Made by a program: the position numbers and the translations under genes. From the NCBI GenBank assembly GCA_024734555.1, contig JANPWX010000173.1:1658848-1722847 (forward strand): a stretch of 64,000 bases of DNA, given 5' to 3'. Positions 50,099 through 60,895 of this stretch are shown here, piece by piece. Positions within the stretch are counted from its first letter, which is position 1; each line of letters opens with the position of its first letter. Under the pieces are notes generated by a model. It saw only the letters and a program-made list of their open reading frames with translations. It did not search any database and was not told the origin of the DNA. The stretch comes from Trochalopteron elliotii. Lineage: Eukaryota > Chordata > Aves > Passeriformes > Leiothrichidae.

Positions 50099-51005
50099 AT
50101 TTTCCTCTTTTAATGCTTATATATGACATTTGGTAATGCATGACAGGGAATACACATCTTGGTTAGTTGTTATCTGAAGCATAGCAGCTAACCAAGCTAC
50201 AAGAGAGGGTACTGACTAGTTTCCTAGAAGACAAGACATGAGCAGAGGCCATAGCACCTGTTTTTCTCCAGCTGAAAAAGCTGAATCTACATTTGCAAGC
50301 TCCTATTGCCCTAAGGATCAAGAATGGGGGCATGTCAGTTGCAGATTTCATTTAATCTTAAGTAGAGTCAAAATGCAAATTTGTATTCAGGTTTTGTCAC
50401 TGAGTAAAAGAGGTCTTGCACGATGCTTTGTACAAGAGGTATTCATGGTGCTTCACCTGGAACATTCCCATCCACCTCCTCAGTTTCCTACTAGCAGTTT
50501 CTAGCTGGCCCTCCCTTGAGACATGCTGACTTGCCCTACAGCAGGGACCATTCTCTCTATAAGGTCCATCATGGGAGACTTAAGCTTTTCTCAAAAGCCT
50601 TTAGAGGGGACTCATGCTCTTCTTTGTTGCAAACTAAAGGGGATTTAAGGCAGTCTGGAAACCCTAAGTGAGGCATAAACCTCATTTTTAGTTTTTACAC
50701 TACTGTCCTGAGGTCCTAAAGCAGAACCTGGGCCTAACATGTCCACACAAGCAGATATGGACATGGATCTGAGTGCTAATGTCTCTGTCATCTTTCAGAA
50801 GGACACATGACTGTGTTCTGATCAATGGTGGCAGAAAGTGGGACTGGTGCTGCAGTGACTCCAGTAAAAAATCTAAACTTGGGATTGCTTCCTGCCCTTC
50901 TCTTTTCTCTCTCTGTTTACACAAAAGACAGACCATGTTCAACAGTATCAGTGCAACCCAACCATGATACTCATTGAGCAGTTAACACACATGCAAATAC
51001 AAAGA

Positions 51006-51024
51006 GAAAAAGAAAAAGAAAAAG
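51006..51024 (+). repeat. (AAAAAG)n microsatellite
   Basis: About three AAAAAG units. Confidence 0.9.
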
Positions 51025-52079
51025 TGGCAGTCTATCCATCTCACTTGGCATGTTTATATGTCCTTCTTAACCATAAAAAAGAAGCCTGTTTACAAAGTGG
51101 AGTGTCGGTAACATTGTGTAAAGGAACACTTATCTGAGAAACTTTGATCTCCTTCTGAAGCACCATTACTCTGAGACTGAAGGGCTAATGGCTCTTTGGG
51201 TGGGAGAGAAAGTTTTTCAACAGGAAAAGAAGGAAGTTTATTGTGCTATCTAGTGGACACATTTAGAAAATCCTGCTCCCTGGAAATAAGTCGTGGCTGT
51301 ATCACCAGCAGCCTTATCCCACACTGCACAGCCTGCTGAATGGGGGAAAAAAACCAAGACACTGAGGCCTCCTGTAATGGGATAGCGGAGAAGTTCTTAC
51401 TCTAGGGCAGGCCTGCTATCTCACTAATTTAAGTAATGGACATATTAGTGGAGCTGAGAGCTAAACCAGACACAGAGCACTGCCTATTGGAGCAAACGTT
51501 TTCCATTTACAGACTCCGGGACGCATTTTACCATGCTGATTCACATATTTAGGTCCTACTTGGATGAGTAATCATATTGGCTTTGAGAGCACAAGCAGAA
51601 CATTGGCCTCAACAACAGGAGTGAAAACCACTGCCAGCAGAGTGATGGAGTTGGATCCTAAAACATCTAGTTCGATATCACTAAATATAAAAATATGATT
51701 TTTTTTTTTTAAGGATTGAGAATTCCTGGAATGCAAAAAGCAGGTTGAAAAACATTCACAAGACTCAGGTAGAGCCAGTTTCAGATAGGTCTGAAATCCC
51801 ACAGGAACAACATCATTCACCCTACTGCCTTTGCAAAAATAGCTTAAAATCTTGCCCAATCCTTTTTTCTTCCTAATTTCAAGTTTTCCAGGTCTCCCTT
51901 AAGACACTGAGCTTCACTTGATGCTTCACTGCAGTCAGAGATCTGGGTATCTCTAATCTTTCCTGCAAACACACTTCTCTAAAATGTTTGTTAAAACGTA
52001 CTGTCAAATTGAAACTTAATAGCACAGACCTTCCTCGCAAACATAAATAGCACCTCCGGAGGCTCACACATCACTGCTC

Positions 52080-52460
52080 TTCACTTGCATCTGTCCTGCT
52101 GCTCTCCATTTTATTTCTCGGCGCTGCCGCTTGCACTTTTCAACTTCTTCTATCTGTCGCCGAGTCCTCCATTCAAAGGCCACTGAAATCCTTGGGAGCC
52201 CATCCAATACCTGCCGCTGGCTTTGGGCCCCACCACAGCAATTCTGCCCTGCCAGCACTGAACACTTCCTCCGAGGCACTGAACAAACCCATTAACTAAT
52301 CTCGTTAAAAATACTCCTTCACTAGCCGGGCTTTAAACAGTGGTGTCTATTGTATAAACGTGTATTTCTCTTATAAACAGTCCTGGGGAGACAATATAGA
52401 GATAGGCTGGAGCTGCCTTTTGCCAGTTGCTTGGCCTGTGGAAACAATTAGCTTGAAAGA
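52080..52460. promoter_or_regulatory. Candidate conserved non-coding element
   Basis: Complex sequence with scattered CpGs (CTCGGCGCTGCCGC, CTGTCGCCGAG, ATAAACGTG) and homeodomain-like AACTAATC and CAATTAG words. It is not repetitive and differs in composition from its flanks. No transcript or coding feature was identified. Confidence 0.22.
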
Positions 52461-53175
52461 CAGACTTTAAAAGATGAGGGGTTTGTGCCCACAAAAGAAA
52501 AGCAGCGGCTTCAAAAGAGTGTGATTTATTCGAAAGGGAGAAAAAAAATAAAAGGAAGCAGAATAGTTAGGCTCATTGAGTTTCCATCCTGTAGTTTCCT
52601 TATTTTGCTAGGCTGTGAAAGACCATGGCCAGGCTCTATAGACAGTGCACATTTGAACCCAGACTTACTAAAGACTGATACGACAGTCACAAAAGTTCCA
52701 TTTATGTTTTTCGTTTCCCAAAAAAACAAGGCGTTCATAAACCGCCATATTTTTTTGATAGGAGACAAATAAGGTAACTGTTATTGCAAGGTTTTTAAAA
52801 TAGATAATATCCCGTTTGGAAACCAAGATGAAGTACCCTTCTATCTGGCATAGCCTTGAAACATTTACAGAAAGCTTTTTAATGGAGATTTAATGCATCT
52901 ATAATAATAACACAGAATTTGATACCCTCTAGGAAAAACTGCCTGGTGCTCCCTTAACAACCACAATTACTGCACAACTTGTTATACCTAAAGTTAATAA
53001 ACCAGAATTAAGGTTGTGAATAAACTTTATTAACCAGCAGGAACCTGTGTCTTCTCCCCCTTTTGACTGTCCCACAGGCACCAAAGACCCTGTGTTTGTC
53101 CTCTGGTTTACCTTTCCTGGAGTGGGTTTACCTTGCTAGCCCTGAAAGCTCTGGCAGTGACTGAGACATACTGGG

Positions 53176-53295
53176 GCTGAGGCAAAAAAAAACTACCATA
53201 ACAAAACAAAATTAAAAAACCAAAAGCAACAACAACAGCGACAAAAAGAAAACAAAACAAACAAACAAAACACATGAAAAAATCAAAAGGAAGGG
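53176..53295 (+). repeat. A-rich low-complexity sequence
   Basis: AACAAAAC and CAACAACAAC type words grade into a purine-rich stretch before the tandem array. Confidence 0.8.
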
Positions 53296-53363
53296 AATGG
53301 AAGGAAAGAGGAAAGAGGAAAGAGGAAAGAGGAAAGAGGAAAGAGGAAAGAGGAAAGAGGAAA
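53296..53363 (+). repeat. Polypurine tandem array, 7-bp unit GGAAAGA
   Basis: About nine tandem GGAAAGA (equivalently GAAAGAG) units without a single pyrimidine run directly into the Ns. The true array length is unknown because the assembly stops inside it. Confidence 0.97.
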
Positions 53364-53763
53364 NNNNNNNNNNNNNNNNNNNNNNNNNNNNNNNNNNNNN
53401 NNNNNNNNNNNNNNNNNNNNNNNNNNNNNNNNNNNNNNNNNNNNNNNNNNNNNNNNNNNNNNNNNNNNNNNNNNNNNNNNNNNNNNNNNNNNNNNNNNNN
53501 NNNNNNNNNNNNNNNNNNNNNNNNNNNNNNNNNNNNNNNNNNNNNNNNNNNNNNNNNNNNNNNNNNNNNNNNNNNNNNNNNNNNNNNNNNNNNNNNNNNN
53601 NNNNNNNNNNNNNNNNNNNNNNNNNNNNNNNNNNNNNNNNNNNNNNNNNNNNNNNNNNNNNNNNNNNNNNNNNNNNNNNNNNNNNNNNNNNNNNNNNNNN
53701 NNNNNNNNNNNNNNNNNNNNNNNNNNNNNNNNNNNNNNNNNNNNNNNNNNNNNNNNNNNNNNN
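53364..53763. other. Assembly gap, 400 Ns
   Basis: Exactly 400 undetermined bases. The length may be an estimate or a placeholder. The left edge is a polypurine array and the right edge is CpG-dense, both classic causes of sequencing drop-out. Open frames drawn across the gap have no meaning. Confidence 0.99.
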
Positions 53764-54180
53764 TGTGCCGCTCTTCAGCCGCCTCTCTCGGCACAGCCGC
53801 ACCCGGGCTCTCCGAGTGCCCCGGTAGAGGAGCCCGCTTCTTCCTCTTGGGAGTTAAATGAGTGTGGGAGACAGAATTTGCCTTAAACTAACTCTGGGTG
53901 CTGCCGGGGAAGATACCTGCCTTTACGCTCCGTTTCAGGCGGCTGCGGGCAGGGCGGCCCGGGTGGGGGTTTGCAGGAGTGCTGCTCTTCTCTGTGTCAA
54001 CAGGCCGGGGAAGGGAAGGGTTCTCTTTCCTCAGCCCTGGATCCTCACAGCAGCCTCTTTTGGACTCAAAGTGCCAGAGGAAGGAGACGAGCACAGTACA
54101 CTCCAGCCTGTGCCCGTGCATTTCTGGGTCAGACATCCTCGCGGGGAGATGGCTTTATTTAGACAGAGTAGGTGGTGATG
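53764..54180. promoter_or_regulatory. CpG-island-like sequence at the right edge of the gap
   Basis: GC-rich, with about fifteen CpGs in the first 210 bases (for example CAGCCGCACCCGGGCTCTCC and GGGCGGCCCGGG, the latter with a GC-box-like GGGCGG). CpG density falls off after about 54020. This is the strongest promoter-like composition in the window. Transcript direction and start site cannot be determined. A 106-codon plus frame (53858-54178) and overlapping frames exist, but GC-rich DNA has few stops and none matches a known family. Confidence 0.5.
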
Positions 54181-54943
54181 AGATATCGTGTGCTGGGCCA
54201 GCAGAATTACAATGCATGTGGTTTGGGCCTCTGTGAGTCTGTCCTCAATTATTTTTGTTTGTTTTGGTGCTTCCCCAAGTCTTTCAGATAGAGTCTTCAC
54301 TCATGTTTTTGTTCTTCCAGGAACAGGCACGAGAATCCAAACTCCAGGCCTCATCTGACAGCACATCCCTGTGCCAAAAAGGCCAAAGGAGTTGTAATTG
54401 CTGTCAGAAATGAGCTTTCAGCAGGCCCCTGAGAGGAGAAACAGTGAAGAAAAAAACGATCCTTCTTTTCCTTGGCCCCCAAAATGCCTGTAAACTTTGA
54501 CCTGCTGACAGAGAAAGGCCAGTGGTGGAAAGGGCATGCTGTGGAGTCATGACCTCTGCTAATGGACCTCCTGCTTGTGAAGCTGTTCAGTACTGCCACC
54601 TGCTCTCCCCAGAGATATTAAATAAAGTATTAAAAAGTTTTGTAATGTACCAGTTCTCACAGCTAGAAAAAGGGGACTAAATTCTTCATGCCCCTCAGGA
54701 TGCTGAGGATATTAAATGTAAGGTATATAAACACTTCATGCATAATGGCTAATCTCCCGTTAGCCTTTCCCCCTATTAAACACCATAAGAAAGTCTGAGG
54801 TTACTGAACATAAATTTCTATCACTATTTTACATGCTGTGGGATTTCCAAAATATCTTCATGATCTGAAAGAGATTACATACAAGTTGCAGAAGATCCAT
54901 ATCTTTCCAGAGAAGTGGCTGATTGCCAGGCAGGTGGTCAAGA
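54181..54943. other. Non-coding DNA between CpG-rich segment and CR1
   Basis: Nothing recognisable. No repeat family or coding sequence was identified. Confidence 0.6.
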
Positions 54944-55298
54944 GCATAGAATCACAGGATGGTTTGGAAGGTACCTTACAGATCATCTTTTTCCACCCCC
55001 TGTGCCTTGGGCAGGGACACCTTCCATTAGACCAGGTTCCTCAGAGCCCCATCCAACCTGCCTTGAACACTTCCAGGGATGGAGCATTCACAGCTTCCTT
55101 GGGCAACCTGTTCTAGAGCCTCGCCACATTCAAAGTAAAGAATTTCTTCCTAATATCTAATCTAAATATCCCCTCTTTCAGTTTAAAGCCCTTCCTGCTT
55201 GTCCTGTCACTACATGCCCTTGTAAAAAGTCCCTCTCCAGCTGTTTTGTAGGCCCTCCTTAGGTACTGGAAGGCTGTTGTAGCATGTCCCCAGAGCCT
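54944..55298 (-). mobile_element. CR1 LINE fragment, 3' end, minus orientation
   Basis: Read on the plus strand it opens with CATAGAATCACAGGATGGTT, the reverse complement of a CR1 3' tail. It continues with CCTCAGAGCCCCATCCAACC, GGGCAACCTGTTCTAGAGCC, AAGAATTTCTTCCTAATATC, CTTCCTGCTTGTCCTGTCAC and GGTACTGGAAGGCTGTTG, all in CR1 order. It stops near AGAGCCT at 55298, so it is 5' truncated. There are no intact coding sequences. Open frames of 81-92 codons on the plus strand are antisense to the element and not genes. Confidence 0.97.
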
Positions 55299-57325
55299 AA
55301 CATCTAAAATGACACTAGAAATGGATGTTTAGGCAACTTTATCACACCCACGTACCCAACTTTTTTCTCTTATGTACACAAGAAATCTGGGGTTTTTTGA
55401 ACATCTCCAGCACTTAACAGAAAATAACTCATGTAGGAGATCACCAAGAATCAGGTAGTATTTGAATTAGGACAAGTGAGGCCTCTCTGCTCACACTCCA
55501 AAACTTCAGCATAGATTTTGCCTGCAATGGAAAAGTTTTCTCCACAGGTTTATGTCCTGTTGCCATAATCCCTAAACTGACCTTATTGGTTTGGTGGGAG
55601 GAGTGTACACATTTCCTGGCCATCAAAACCCCATCTCAAGCTGTTGACACCAGAAGACTGTCTACTTCCAGCTGTAACCAGGTCAAACAAAGCATCCCCC
55701 TGTCCATCCAAATCCTATCTGTTGCCAGACTAACTTTAAAGACGGAAAGGAAATTACTTGCACTCCAGCAAAATGTATTTTCACTCCATCAAATGTATGT
55801 TGAGATGATCACAAAATTGGAAACAAGGTCACAAAATAGAAAATAATGAAGAGTATTTATAGGTGTGGCTTTTCAGAGCACAGCTCTTCTCTTAACACCC
55901 AGTGTCTAGGTGCATAATGGAAAAGCCATGTCATCTTCAGATCAATGTAGAGAAACCATCAAAGTATCTTCTTAAGAAACACAGTATGATGGTATATAAT
56001 ACAATATTATAATAAAAGAAGACTAATATAGTTGAGTTTAAACTGCCTTCCCTGACGGACGATTGCTCTACTGACTGGCACAACAGCAAATTCCTTCAGT
56101 TTATGCCATGATATGAAAAGAGAAGCAAGTGTCAGCACCTCAGAGTTACCACAGAGCCATTGATTTTTGCATTGGTTCATGTGGATCCATCAGAGACACA
56201 TCTGCCTGTTCTGTGTGGTGTTTTGCAGCACTCTGGTAACTCAGATGTTAGAATTCTTGCAGGAGGACTCCAGTTCTGCTGTACAAACACCTGGAGCCTG
56301 TCTGGGAAACTGGTGGTGCCCCTGCCATGGGACTTCTTCCCTGCCTTTCTTGACCCCACTGACACTGACTCCATGCCAGACTGGTCTACTTTGATGAGCT
56401 CCTGGATAGAGAGATGAGTGTGGCCAGCTGGAGGAAGACAATAATACTGTCCATTCATTTTTATCCTCTCTGTCAAAGCAGAAATGTCACAGAGATACGA
56501 TTGCCCCAGCTCTTTGGAAAGAGATTGATGAAGGCCAGGATAAAAAACTCCAGTACTACAAATACTGATATAATATCAGCACTCAACGGCCTTTGATATT
56601 GCCGACAGAATCATGATGTTACTGATCAATCGTGATATCATGATGAATCATGTTATCAGTACCTCACCTCCTCCATGTTACTCTCCATTCCAATGGCTAA
56701 TGTGGAGCAAAAGGCCACTGAATGCAGGGTTCACTCAAGTGGGTTTTTTGGCTCACCTGCAAGGTCTCAGAGGAACTGGTTGAGGGCCCAGAGGTCAGTG
56801 CCTTCAGAGGGCTGGAGAAACCCTTTCATCTCAGTAAATGGTCTTCTCCTAACTCTTAGCCTGCCTGAATTTATGTTCTGGGCTTGAAATAATGTCATTG
56901 TGCATGAGAGCTTTCAGGCAGTCTGAACAATGAAATCAGCCCCCTGTTGATAGATTTGTGGTGAAGGAACTCCCTGATATTTGCTCTTTCCTTCTGTGTC
57001 TCAAAGCAGACAGTTTGTAATATCCGGAGTTATCACCACAATGTAGCTAGGTAACTAAATTGCTTAGACTGCCCTTCCAATCCCTCTGCTAAGAAACATC
57101 TAGAAACCTATCAAAGGAGGTGGCTGCCTATCTAAGCATGGGAAGGGAGGTTCAGATTAGTAAAAACAGAACCTAGAAAGCCACAGTGGAAAAACCATTA
57201 CAGAAGAAGGACCCTTCCAGAAACCTTCCAAGTCTGGACTTGTGTCCCCTTCCTAAAGAGCTTTGGCACTTCCACTGCCAATCCCATATGTACACCATGG
57301 CTATCTTCACATAAGGAAGATGTTA

Positions 57326-57359
57326 CTCCTTATTAAGGAGCTTACTTAGCTAAGTAAGC
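57326..57359. repeat. Two abutting perfect palindromes
   Basis: CTCCTTATTAAGGAG (57326-57340, one central base) abuts a 20-bp perfect palindrome at 57340-57359 whose half is GCTTACTTAG. Confidence 0.95.
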
Positions 57360-59418
57360 CCCTCGGGTACTGAGATCTGCAACAGTGAAGACCAGAATAC
57401 TGACTCTAGCTGAAGACTGACTGGATCCCAGCTCAGACAACAGGATTATGAACATATGGTTTAAGAACCCTAGTACTCTGCACTGATTTGAGCTTTCTTT
57501 GCAAATTCACATACCATGTATTCTGAAAGTGTCAAAAACATGAACAATTGTACCATCTCAGGAAGGAAAAGTTATATGCACTGTACTTGCCTGATACAAA
57601 TGAAACCATTATTCTTGATCACAGCCACTACCTTGTGAGTTAGGTCCAGGCTAGAATTTAGCAAGGTGTTAAGGCAGCCCTAGTTCTGTGGCTGAAAAAA
57701 GTTTTACCAGTTCTTCTCCCTCATCTGAGGATTTGGTTTCATGTAATTAAACATCCCAACAGAGAAAAAAATAGTCCTTTGTCAGATTGACAGCTAAGCC
57801 CTGACTTAAAACCATAACCTTGAATGTGTTCAAAGCTGAAAATCCAGTCTGGCTGACATTTTGTCCTTTAACACATGTTGTTGTAATCCCAAATTAAAGG
57901 CTGCCCTTATATTGTACCAAACTAAGTCACACACATTTCAGAAACTTTGGCATGTAAAGGAATCACAGTGCTACATAAAGATGGTGTCAGACCAAATTTT
58001 CAGCCTTCTTTTTGGTGTTTTGGATTTTGCTCAGACCTTCAAGGTTATATATGTTTCATGGTTTAATTTCTGTTATTCCCTAAGGCACTGGTGCATATTT
58101 ACCCACTAACAAAAATAATTCCTTTGAAACATGATAATTTATAATAGGCATATTATGATCCTTTCAGATTTATTGTGATCTAATCACTAGGCACGTATTT
58201 AAGAAATATAAAATCCTTTCAAGACTTTTACCTTGAGACAGGCTAAGAATGCACAATGCAGAAACATACATTTTTAATAGCTCCCAGTTTGGTAGATGAT
58301 CCATACTCCAAAGCCACATATATATATAAAAGTTAACTGAACATTAGCCACCTTTCAAATCTTAATTTCACAGCTTGCTTAAAATAGAAAATTTTCAGAA
58401 ATGTTTTTGTAAATTAAAGGCGTGTTTAAACTGCAGACATAGATAGAAATGGAAAAAAAAGTAAATTTTGGCCAGATTGTCACTTTGATATGATTTTATG
58501 TTTACAGATTTAAGTCAGAATCTAAATACAACTCAAATAATGGTGTTTTCTCTCCCCTTCAAGAGTTTTACCTTGAATTAAGAAGAATGCCTTATCCTGT
58601 GTCCTGTATCAAACCCACTTTTTAGTGGTTTGGTTGTTTTTCCTGTGAGTCCTCAAGCAGCTCCCAACCCCTGTGCAGTGGAGCTGTATCAGTAGAACAG
58701 AGTCCTGGCACACCACACTATTTTTGCTTGCAAAAGATTTTGTATAGTAGTGTTACACCAGCCTGAATGTTCCCTGTTCCTGCTAAGGGATTAATTATGA
58801 TAAACAAGTAACTACAGTAGGGCAAGTAGGTGACGAGAGTTGGAAAATTTGGTAAAATGATAATATGCAGTTTGATATGATGGATTGCTTTATTCAGTTA
58901 TTTCATGTCATCGGATACAAACTTGATTCTTTAGTGGACGAACTTGAGCTGTGACTAGTGTGAGGCAGAGAAACTTTGTGACTGCAATGAGTATACTTAT
59001 TACTGCTAATAAAATATGTGCTCCCAACATTTCCTTAGTGAAAGAACTTCTTCCACCAACATCTCATAATTAAGCAATACTCATATTGTGTCACTACCTT
59101 TTTTTAAACTTCCAATTGCAAATATCTACCAGGATGTCTGGCAGACACATTATTTTTTGAACATAAATTTCTAGTTGTAATGTCTACAAACTAAAGCTTG
59201 AAAGCATGAACACTTAAGATGATGATGCCTGCAGATAAGTAAAATAAATCCAAATCTTTGCAATTTAAAAACCAGTTCTGTAATCTCTTCCTTATCATCT
59301 TAATTCAAATCATTCTTTTAAAACTATTTATCTCTGTAAACATACTTAGACAGTCCATTATTTTTGTTTGATACTCACCAGAAAAGAAACCTCAAACCTG
59401 ACAGGCTACAAAGTAGGT

Positions 59419-59474
59419 ATTTCTTATGAAACTAGACAATTCTTTTGCTGATATTGTCTGGTTTCATAAGAAAT
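59419..59474. repeat. 22-bp inverted repeat with 12-base loop
   Basis: Arms 59419-59440 and 59453-59474 pair at 21 of 22 positions, and the single exception would be a G-U wobble in RNA. The loop is TCTTTTGCTGAT. The left arm begins ATTTCTTATGAAAC and the right arm ends GTTTCATAAGAAAT. Pairing does not extend into the flanks. Confidence 0.95.
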
Positions 59475-60786
59475 TATTATTTTGCCCTTATGTAGTGAAG
59501 GTTAAACAAGGGGGATGGGTAAAAGTGTTTCTTTGACCAAAAAATATATCCTATCCCATTTTTGATTTTCCAGGTGTTTATACCTTTTTCCTATTTAATC
59601 CATATTCTGTAGCACAGAAGAAAATTCTGAAGTAAAATTTCTTTTTGAAAATATCCCATCAGTCTCACCATCCCATACTTCCTTATGGTTTGAGCTGTCC
59701 TTGATGGGTTCGTGCCATGCTCAGCAAGGAGAATAAAGCAGCTTAGAGAGGGACTTGATAAGTTTTGGTGCAAAACAAAAATTTCAGAGTTCTCCGGTTC
59801 TCTTTAGGACTGTACTAACACCAAGTGCTGGGGGGTAGGAGGGCTGTGAACAACACAGGGAAAGAAGAAAAGTCAGAGAACAACAAGCCACTGGATTAGG
59901 TGAGGGGAAATTGTAGAAAGAAGGACTAGTCTACAGCCCTCAGCCATGGCTCCAACTCTGGTTACCTGGATTTCAAACGTAGATATGGTTATGGGTGCCT
60001 CAGCTGTGTGTCTCCATTTTAAGCTCCTTCTTAGTGTTCTAATAAATAAACTGTGTGTAAAAGCTCTTTCTATAGTGGTGTCAGATTGTCAGCCTAAAGA
60101 AAATAATATTATTCCTCTTGGTACCAGTGAGAGTTTTTCCTAGTTTTCCTAGGCACAAATGTCCTCCCCTCCTCCTTCTTCTTTGCAGCCATGCGGGATA
60201 GGGCACAGCTAACCTTACTCCAGTTTCTCTGTTTTCATCAGCTGAAGGACAGTGAACAGATCAGGAAGCCTGTTGTTCCAAATCTGAAATTCCAAGTGCA
60301 TTACTTGTTCAAATTAAGCCATGTGATACTGTTTTAGATCATTGATTTGACAACTGTGACATTTAAAACAATGTTCCTGATACAGAAACTGCTGGAAAAG
60401 CAAATGAAAAATGTCCCAAAAGCAAACTGTTGTGGAAAGTAAGCACAGCTGGACCCTTATTCTTTAATAAATTGGAATGAATATTCCTAGAACGAATTTT
60501 CAGTATTTATCTGTGTTTTAAAATTGCAAGCCTTCTGAACTTGATGACACCTGGAAAACATACCATCCTGCCTCTCTCCACAAACTGAGTATTTCTGGAA
60601 ATTTTCTTGTATGTGCAAAGAAAAGCCTCTAAGTTTATGCATTATTATCCCTGATTTTTAGGCATAAAGTTTAAAGCTGCAATACACTGAACTTAGAAAT
60701 AATTTAAGCATCTCATGGTACAAATATTTGTTTACTGAGATGTTCAGATCTACCAAGGTTGCTTAAAACACCCCAAAAATATTTGG

Positions 60787-60895
60787 TTGTGTCACCTGGG
60801 GTCATAGTTTAGCGGTGAACATGGTGGTGCTGGGTTAGAGATTTATCATCCTGATCTTAGAGGTCTTTTCCAACTTTAGCAATTCCACGATTGTA
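60787..60895 (+). mobile_element. CR1-type LINE fragment, 3' end
   Basis: TTTAGCGGTGAACATGGTGG, TGCTGGGTTAGAG and GATCTTAGAGGTCTTTTCCA, then AATTCCACGATTGT, follow the 3' end of an avian CR1 subfamily that carries GACTTGATGATCTTAGAGGT and an ATGATTCTATG tail. Only the last roughly 100 bases remain and the tail is decayed, so it is an old insertion. Confidence 0.88.

Larger units (their letters stand above)
50099..53175. other. Non-coding unique DNA
   Basis: No gene is recognised. A small (AAAAAG)n tract lies at about 51006-51024, a T run near 51701-51710, and a complex, moderately CpG-containing block at 52080-52460 is listed separately. Confidence 0.65.
55299..60786. other. Non-coding unique DNA
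   Basis: No gene is recognised. Contents are a cluster of TCATGAT words at 56610-56652, adjacent palindromes at 57326-57359 and a 22-bp-arm hairpin at 59419-59474. Overlapping open frames at 56160-56476 on both strands (up to 99 codons) have no recognisable homology. Confidence 0.6.

Noticed and set aside
53108..53861. Long open frames spanning the N run on both strands
   Set aside because: They consist mostly of undetermined residues and polypurine repeat. Artefacts of translating Ns.
56160..56890. Possible LINE reverse-transcriptase remnant (a TAFDIADRI-like reading near 56582)
   Set aside because: Only one short stretch resembles an AFDxxD-type motif. Neighbouring sequence does not continue the family pattern, and stops interrupt it.
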